Shown piece by piece: positions 6,724-10,567 of a stretch of DNA of 10,567 nt. How positions within the stretch are numbered: position 1 is the stretch's first letter; every line of letters begins with the position of its first letter. Position numbers and translations under genes: made by a program. The DNA comes from Phycisphaerae bacterium. GTDB taxonomy: Bacteria > Planctomycetota > Phycisphaerae > JAJVII01. The notes under the pieces are model-generated. The model did no database searches, was not told where the DNA came from, and was given only the letters and a program-made list of their open reading frames with translations. The stretch lies in contig JAQTVL010000028.1 in NCBI GenBank assembly GCA_028706835.1, positions 5,122-15,688 on the forward strand. The letters are read 5' to 3'.

Positions 6724-6755
6724 AAATAAGGCCGGAAACCGACTTATTATCGGAC
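6712..6755. repeat. 44-nt intergenic repeat, copy A
   Basis: Plus strand order: TGAAATCTTC, 10 unrelated bases, CCGGAAACCG, then CTTATTATCGGAC. Copy B at 6780-6824 has the same three blocks with the same spacing, one base longer. An internal AATAAG...CTTATT inverted repeat is present in this copy only. Confidence 0.7.
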
Positions 6756-6779
6756 CCTGACCCGGATTCGTTGGACGGC

Positions 6780-6824
6780 TGAAATCTTCGGGGATTTGCC
6801 CGGAAAACGCCTTTATTATCGGAC
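6780..6824. repeat. 45-nt intergenic repeat, copy B
   Basis: Plus strand order: TGAAATCTTC, 10 bases unlike those of copy A, CCGGAAAACG, then CTTTATTATCGGAC. The blocks match copy A at 10/10, 9/10 and nearly all positions, while the 10-nt spacer differs. That is what conserved boxes or a conserved RNA structure would look like, more than a plain recent duplication. It ends 39 bp beyond the lipoprotein gene's stop. Confidence 0.7.
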
Positions 6825-6863
6825 GCTATTCCGTAATCGTCCTTGGTGTCCTTCGTCGCGAAC

Positions 6864-9125
6864 TCAGGGCTTCTCCGCCTGCCAGGTCAGGTCGCGGATC
6901 GGCTCGCCAGTGGCGTCGGTCAACTGGGCGATCATCACCCACGTCGTCGTCTGGTTCTCGACCTGGAGCATCAGGCGATTCCAACCGGCCGCCAGTTTCA
7001 CCGGCGCCTCGTCGGCGGATTCGTGGAATCCCCGGCTGCCCGTCGCCCCGGTGATGTCGTCGTTGACCAGTTGGCCGTTCAGCCAGGCGCGGTTGTGGTC
7101 GTTCGTATCGATCCGCAGAATGACCTTGCGCGCCCGGTCGGAATACGCCCACACGGCGGCGTAGGCCATCTGGTTGCCGGCCTCGCCGTACTTCTCGCCC
7201 AAGTCGACCACCTGGCTCTTGGCCAGTTCCCACTTGAACTTGCCGGCCGCATCCCCGGGCTTCGGCTCGGTGGCCGCAGGGTCGAACGGGTGATTCTTCA
7301 CGTCCCGCGGGAACGGCCCGACGACGCACCAGCGATCGATGTAGTCGGTGCGGAGCATCGTACCGGGCGGCGCGATGAAGTTGAACCCTTCCTCCGCGGC
7401 GGTGTTGCCCAGCGGACTTCTGTCCTTTAATCCCGCAATCTTGAGTTCGTAAGGGTGCCCAACCTTCAGCGCCGACTTCGCCGTGACGATCAACTCGCGT
7501 CCACTGCTTCGGCCGTCCGGATTAATTGATGCCGCGCCCATTTCCTCACGCACGCCCGCACGGTCGGCCGCGCGCGGCCCCGGAGGGGCCAATGGCTTGC
7601 CCCAACGCCACAATTGGAAATGGATATCCCCGGCACCCGGGTTTGCCGCGTCGATCGGCTCATTGAACCGCACAACCAACTGCGTGTCCGACATTGGCAC
7701 GACGTACTCAATCTTCGGCCCCTCGCGGTCTTCCGCCTCGGTCAGGATTCGGTAATCGACCACCGGCCCCTCGTCGGATACGCGCTCATACGCGAGCAGC
7801 GCCCCGCCGATCGGGCCGGCGCACAGCACCGGGCTCGTTACCTCGCCCGGCTCGGACACGATCTTCACGGCAGGCCGATCCACCACGCCCCAGTCCGGCA
7901 GCACGCGGGTCATGTAGAGTTGCCGGTGGTCCAGCCGGCGGGTGTCGACCAGGTGCGCCTTCGGCCAGACAACCAGCAGGCTCCGCCCGTTGTAGCAGGC
8001 CGCCGGCGTGCCGCTCGGCCATTGGTCGTTCATGGTGTGCTTGAGTGCGCCGCGAATGCCCATCGGCCAGCCGGGGTGGTTGAACCACCGGGCGGCGTCG
8101 AGCACGTTGGGCATCAGGCCGTCGGCCTTGGCGCTGCCGAACTTGTCCACCAGCGAGCCGTCGTTAAGCCACTTGCCTTTGATGTGCCAGTAGGGCGCGG
8201 CGATGCCGATTTCGGGGGTGGCGCCGTCGGGCAGAAGCGTCGCCCCGACGATGGCCCCGTTGCCCGACCAGCCCCACGGGTCCGGGAACGGCACGCTGTT
8301 GACGAACACGTACGCCTTGCCCCACGCGGCCGCCGCTGTCACGCCGGAGCTGATCACCTTGTCGACCCACGGCTGCGTCGACGGAACTTTCACCTTGCCG
8401 TCCGGCCCGATGAGCGTGGCGTATCCGCCCCGCCGCGCGACCAGATACTCGCTGCCGGTCCAGGCGGCTGACGGCAGTTCGCCGCGGTCGGCGACCTCCA
8501 CGTTGGCCTGGTAGGTCATGGCCCCTTTCTGCACGGCGTAGACCTTCCCGCGAATCTCGAAGTGGTCCGTGTGGTATTCCTGCCAGACGACCAGGACTTG
8601 GCCCTTGCCGTCGGTTGCGATGGCTGGATTGAGCTGGTTGCACGCCCCGCCACATGCGATTACCCCCTCGCCGCTGACCGCGCCCCCCGTCGAGACCAGG
8701 CAGGACTGGATGTCGTAGTCGCCGCTGCCGGAGTGAGCGTCCGCCCACGCCACGAGGAACTGGCCGTTGCAGAACGCCACAGCCGGGGCTTCCCGCAGGC
8801 TGCGGCCGACCGCGATCGCCAGCGGCTTCTTGTCGAGCAGCTTGCCGTCCTTGTCCAGCCGGACACCGAGGATTTCGCTGCGCCCGCCCGCGCCGTTCCA
8901 GCCCTCCTGCCAGACGAGCAGATACACGCCGTCGCCGTAAGCGACGGCGGGGTGCCGCTGGCCGAGATGGGAAACCTGTAGCGCCGTGTGCCGCGCCCCG
9001 ATGGTCATGCGTGGCGGCGGCCCAGCCGGTTCGCGGACGATCACGCCCTTCCGGGCCACCCCCGTGGCCGACGTGCAGGCGGCAAGCAACAAACCGGAGA
9101 ATGCGGCGAGCAGTATGCGTTTCAT
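6864..9125 (-). CDS. Large secreted lipoprotein: beta-propeller-like repeats, Ig-like and C-terminal sandwich domain
   Basis: A 753-residue protein. MKRILLAAFSGLLLAAC is a lipoprotein signal peptide with lipobox LAAC, Cys17 being the lipidation site. Then come repeats of the form PAVAxxxGxYLVVWQ at about 58-73 (HPAVAYGDGVYLLVWQ), 113-129, 166-184, 217-234, 373-389 and a weaker one at 431-448, spaced like blades of a beta-propeller. Residues about 470-587 (SDTQLVVRFNEPID, ending LGNTAAEEGFNF) resemble a bacterial Ig-like (Big_5) domain. Residues about 592-753 (YIDRWCVVGPFP, AWLNGQLV, AAGWNRLMLQVENQ) match a sandwich domain common at the C-terminus of planctomycete exported proteins. No catalytic motif is recognised; adhesion or polymer binding is a guess. 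The ATG at 9125 has GAGGG eight bases upstream and begins exactly at the signal peptide; the GTG at 9164 is rejected. It is 83 bp behind the NHL gene on the same strand. Confidence 0.85.
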   Translation of the reverse strand: MKRILLAAFSGLLLAACTSATGVARKGVIVREPAGPPPRMTIGARHTALQVSHLGQRHPAVAYGDGVYLLVWQEGWNGAGGRSEILGVRLDKDGKLLDKKPLAIAVGRSLREAPAVAFCNGQFLVAWADAHSGSGDYDIQSCLVSTGGAVSGEGVIACGGACNQLNPAIATDGKGQVLVVWQEYHTDHFEIRGKVYAVQKGAMTYQANVEVADRGELPSAAWTGSEYLVARRGGYATLIGPDGKVKVPSTQPWVDKVISSGVTAAAAWGKAYVFVNSVPFPDPWGWSGNGAIVGATLLPDGATPEIGIAAPYWHIKGKWLNDGSLVDKFGSAKADGLMPNVLDAARWFNHPGWPMGIRGALKHTMNDQWPSGTPAACYNGRSLLVVWPKAHLVDTRRLDHRQLYMTRVLPDWGVVDRPAVKIVSEPGEVTSPVLCAGPIGGALLAYERVSDEGPVVDYRILTEAEDREGPKIEYVVPMSDTQLVVRFNEPIDAANPGAGDIHFQLWRWGKPLAPPGPRAADRAGVREEMGAASINPDGRSSGRELIVTAKSALKVGHPYELKIAGLKDRSPLGNTAAEEGFNFIAPPGTMLRTDYIDRWCVVGPFPRDVKNHPFDPAATEPKPGDAAGKFKWELAKSQVVDLGEKYGEAGNQMAYAAVWAYSDRARKVILRIDTNDHNRAWLNGQLVNDDITGATGSRGFHESADEAPVKLAAGWNRLMLQVENQTTTWVMIAQLTDATGEPIRDLTWQAEKP

Positions 9126-9174
9126 CTCGTATTCCCTCTCGTATTTCCTCTTTCTTCCACTCACTCGATTTCTC

Positions 9175-9204
9175 TTCTCAGCGTCCTCAGCGCCTCAGCG
9201 GCGC
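9175..9204. repeat. CTCAGCG-type short intergenic repeat
   Basis: Between the NHL and lipoprotein genes the plus strand reads TTCTCAGCGTCCTCAGCG, then CCTCAGCGGCGC. It is a run of CTCAGCG units resembling a short dispersed repeat I recall in intergenic DNA of many bacteria, planctomycetes included. It includes a 5-bp hairpin GCGCC-TCAGC-GGCGC (9190-9204). No T tract follows, so it is a poor terminator and probably allows read-through into the lipoprotein gene. Confidence 0.55.
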
Positions 9205-9208
9205 CCAC

Positions 9209-10312
9209 TCACTTTCTCTTGACCACCCGGATGCACCCCGACCCTTGGATGTACACCCCGCCGTCGGCGTCCACGCCGCAGACCGTGCCGCCGACGCAGT
9301 CTTTCCACGGGCCGGTCAGGGCGGTGTTCTTGCCTTCGCCCGGGCCGAAGGTGCGGACCTCGTCGCCCTTGATCACGCGGATCTGGGTCTCGTCGTCCGA
9401 GCGGCAGATGAAGGCGTCGAGCTTCTTGCTGTAGAAGATCATGTTCGGCCCGCCGCCGGGGTGGAACCGGGCGTTGAGCAGCTTGCCGTCACGAGGCCGA
9501 TCCTTCGGCACGCCGGGAATCGTCCCGGCGAACGTCGACACCTCGCCCTGGGTCAGGTCCACCTTGCGGATGGCCATGTTCACCTTGTCCGCGACGTACA
9601 GGTTGCCCTTTGCATCGCAGGTCAGCCCGTGCTGGCGGCCCTGGCTGTGGGCGAACCTCGCCTTGGCGACCGGGCCGTTCACGTAGCCGGTCCCGCCTTC
9701 CGGGTTCAGCGTCGTCAGCACGCCGTCCTTGAACCGCCGCAGCCAGTCGCCGTCGAACAGGTAGAGCGACCCGTCGTCGTCGATCGTCACGCTGTCGAAC
9801 ACGCTGGTCAGCAGCGACTCGCCGGCCTTGCCGTCGCGATGGCCGTTCACGCCCGCCCGCCCGGCCACGGTGCTGGTGACCCACACGCCGTCGGTCCGCT
9901 CGATCTTGCGCAGCGTCAGGTTCGCGGCGTCGGCCACATACAGCGTGTTGTCGTTGGCGATCGCGATGTCGATCGCGCAGCCGAAGGTCGCCCGCCCCGG
10001 CGGGCCGTCGTTGTTGCCGGCCAGCCCCGGCTGGCCGGTCAGCATCTGCGCCTGGCCGTCCTTCGTCACGACGGCGATGAACGACTCGCAAGCGACGTAG
10101 CCGTTGCCCTTGCTGTCGAACACGATGATGCTCGACAGATTGGTCGCGAGCTTGGGCCCCTGGACGAACGTGCGGACGTTCGCGCTGCCGGCGTAGACCT
10201 CTGCTGTCCACTGGTCGAAGTCGTCCATGTAGACGACGGCGGGCGTGTCGGCTGCGAACACGGCGGCGACGATCAGCAGCAGCGGCGCGAATCGGAGCAG
10301 GAGCTTTGTCAC
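9209..10312 (-). CDS. Secreted NHL-repeat beta-propeller protein
   Basis: A 367-residue protein starting at GTG 10312. That start has AAGGAG seven bases upstream and opens directly into a signal peptide (TKLLLRFAPLLLIVAAVFA, cleavage near Ala20); the frame stays open to 10462 but that extension is not signal-like. The mature protein has NHL-type repeats: DGPPGRATFGCAIDIAIAND then NTLYVADAANLTLRKIE; DGKAGESLLTSVFDSVTIDD then GSLYLFDGDWLRRF; and DGPVAKARFAHSQGRQHGLT then GNLYVADKVNMAIRKVD. First and last repeats are degenerate. NHL repeats form six-bladed propellers that bind proteins or ligands; some planctomycete versions are lyase-like, but I see no catalytic signature. It ends in a basic tail (CIRVVKRK). 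It is probably co-transcribed with the lipoprotein 83 bp downstream, so both may work at the cell surface. Confidence 0.88.
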   Translation of the reverse strand: MTKLLLRFAPLLLIVAAVFAADTPAVVYMDDFDQWTAEVYAGSANVRTFVQGPKLATNLSSIIVFDSKGNGYVACESFIAVVTKDGQAQMLTGQPGLAGNNDGPPGRATFGCAIDIAIANDNTLYVADAANLTLRKIERTDGVWVTSTVAGRAGVNGHRDGKAGESLLTSVFDSVTIDDDGSLYLFDGDWLRRFKDGVLTTLNPEGGTGYVNGPVAKARFAHSQGRQHGLTCDAKGNLYVADKVNMAIRKVDLTQGEVSTFAGTIPGVPKDRPRDGKLLNARFHPGGGPNMIFYSKKLDAFICRSDDETQIRVIKGDEVRTFGPGEGKNTALTGPWKDCVGGTVCGVDADGGVYIQGSGCIRVVKRK

Positions 10313-10334
10313 GGGCGGTCTCCTTGAGTTGAAC

Positions 10335-10355
10335 GATTGGACTAATCTACCAATC
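10335..10355. promoter_or_regulatory. Inverted repeat upstream of the NHL gene, possible operator
   Basis: GATTGG (10335-10340) and CCAATC (10350-10355) flank nine bases containing a minus-strand -10-like TAGATT (10349-10344). The -35 (TTTCCC, 10372-10367) is poor. It lies 23 bp before the GTG start, so it could be an operator over the promoter or a leader hairpin. Confidence 0.3.
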
Positions 10356-10383
10356 CGGCATCCGCAGGGAAATAGGGAGGTGA

Positions 10384-10431
10384 ATGCGGTTGCATGATCG
10401 TGTTTGCCCCATGGCGATGGGTGGTGGATGA
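10384..10431 (+). CDS. Possible 15-residue leader peptide
   Basis: ATG at 10384 encodes MRLHDRVCPMAMGGG and stops at 10429-10431. It is preceded directly by AGGGAGGTGA (10374-10383), whose GGAGGTGA is a full 8-base complement of the usual 16S anti-SD. Spacing to the ATG is short (3 nt after GGAGG); the in-frame TTG at 10390 would be better placed. The stop overlaps an ATG at 10428 (ATGA) in the frame of the next gene. No known leader peptide is recognised. Confidence 0.25.
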   Translation: MRLHDRVCPMAMGGG

Positions 10432-10556
10432 AGCGTGAGCGTATTTGCCCCGTAGATACCATGTGGCAAAAGCGGCCAGACTCTTGCAGGATATGGGGAA
10501 ACGCTCAGTTGGTTGCGTTCGAGCTGTTTACCTTCACCCTTACAGGAGGCTGGCCA

Positions 10557-10567
10557 ATGGACAAGTT
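10557..10567 (+). CDS. Start of a plus-strand gene, only three codons visible
   Basis: ATG GAC AAG at the right edge, with a perfect AGGAGG (10544-10549) seven bases upstream. Product unknown. The frame is open upstream to 10398, and an ATG at 10428 is in frame, so a start 43 codons earlier (beginning MKRERICPVDTMW) cannot be excluded. The strong SD favours 10557. The gene diverges from the NHL gene. Confidence 0.6.

Larger units (their letters stand above)
6522..6863. other. 342-bp non-coding tract between the lipoprotein gene and glmS
   Basis: No supportable gene on either strand. The glmS-proximal part (6522-6613) holds the SD, a -10-like TACTAT on the minus strand (6548-6543) without a convincing -35, the perfect 11-bp palindrome GGTTGACAACC (6573-6583) and a G-rich run (6586-6605). 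The rest is filled by the hairpins and repeats listed separately (6614-6824). If glmS is transcribed from beyond 6824, all of this would be its 5' untranslated leader. Confidence 0.7.

Noticed and set aside
6522..6863. glmS ribozyme or other known riboswitch
   Set aside because: I cannot find the glmS ribozyme core or another consensus. The region has structure, but not one I can name.
9011..10327. 438-residue plus-strand open frame opposite the NHL gene
   Set aside because: It is antisense to a gene with signal peptide, SD and NHL repeats, and its composition is that of a GC-rich shadow frame.
10313..10462. N-terminal extension of the NHL protein to 10462
   Set aside because: The GTG at 10312 has a strong AAGGAG at ideal spacing and opens straight into the signal peptide; the extension would bury it.
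10360..10480. Cobalamin or fluoride riboswitch upstream of the edge gene
   Set aside because: AGGGAGGTGAATGCGG and GGCGATGG look superficially like riboswitch pieces, but the rest of each consensus is missing; the first is better explained as a Shine-Dalgarno.

Overview
The window is GC-rich DNA (I estimate above 60% GC), most likely from a planctomycete. The evidence is a DUF1571-family protein, which is characteristic of planctomycetes; an RsmH with the long basic N-terminal extension seen in that phylum and encoded away from any cell-division (dcw) cluster; and large secreted proteins with a C-terminal 'WLNG...W N L L' sandwich-type domain common in planctomycete genomes. This assignment is an inference from protein character; there is no rRNA in the window.

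Layout, left to right. (1) 1-1328, minus strand: a two-gene unit made of a tail-anchored coiled-coil protein and then phoU, which runs off the left edge. An extended -10 promoter drives it from about 1414. (2) 1435-2422, minus strand: a DUF1571 gene with its own promoter, Shine-Dalgarno (SD) and a textbook intrinsic terminator. (3) 2613-3503, minus strand: purC (SAICAR synthase), divergent from (4) rsmH (3560-4603, plus strand). The two share a 56-bp gap holding a symmetric -10-like palindrome; rsmH may be leaderless. (5) 4603-4689: a 24-bp inverted repeat built of 7-bp GGGGGCT units fills the gap between the convergent rsmH and glmS stop codons. (6) 4692-6521, minus strand: full-length glmS. 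(7) 6522-6863: a 342-bp non-coding tract with two hairpins, a (CA)7 run, competing pairing arms and two copies of a structured 44/45-nt repeat. It lies between the lipoprotein gene and glmS and is the most unusual DNA in the window. (8) 6864-9125 and 9209-10312, minus strand: a large lipoprotein with beta-propeller-like repeats and a secreted NHL-repeat protein, probably co-transcribed. (9) 10313-10567: a leader region with an 8-nt match to the anti-SD and micro-ORFs, leading into a plus-strand gene of which only the start is visible.

The recognised genes are housekeeping ones (phosphate control, purine synthesis, 16S rRNA methylation, amino-sugar synthesis) and do not form one pathway. I see no CRISPR array, transposase, phage, toxin-antitoxin or defence gene, and no clear evidence of a new multi-gene system. 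The novelty is in the non-coding elements, above all the 6614-6824 array upstream of glmS.
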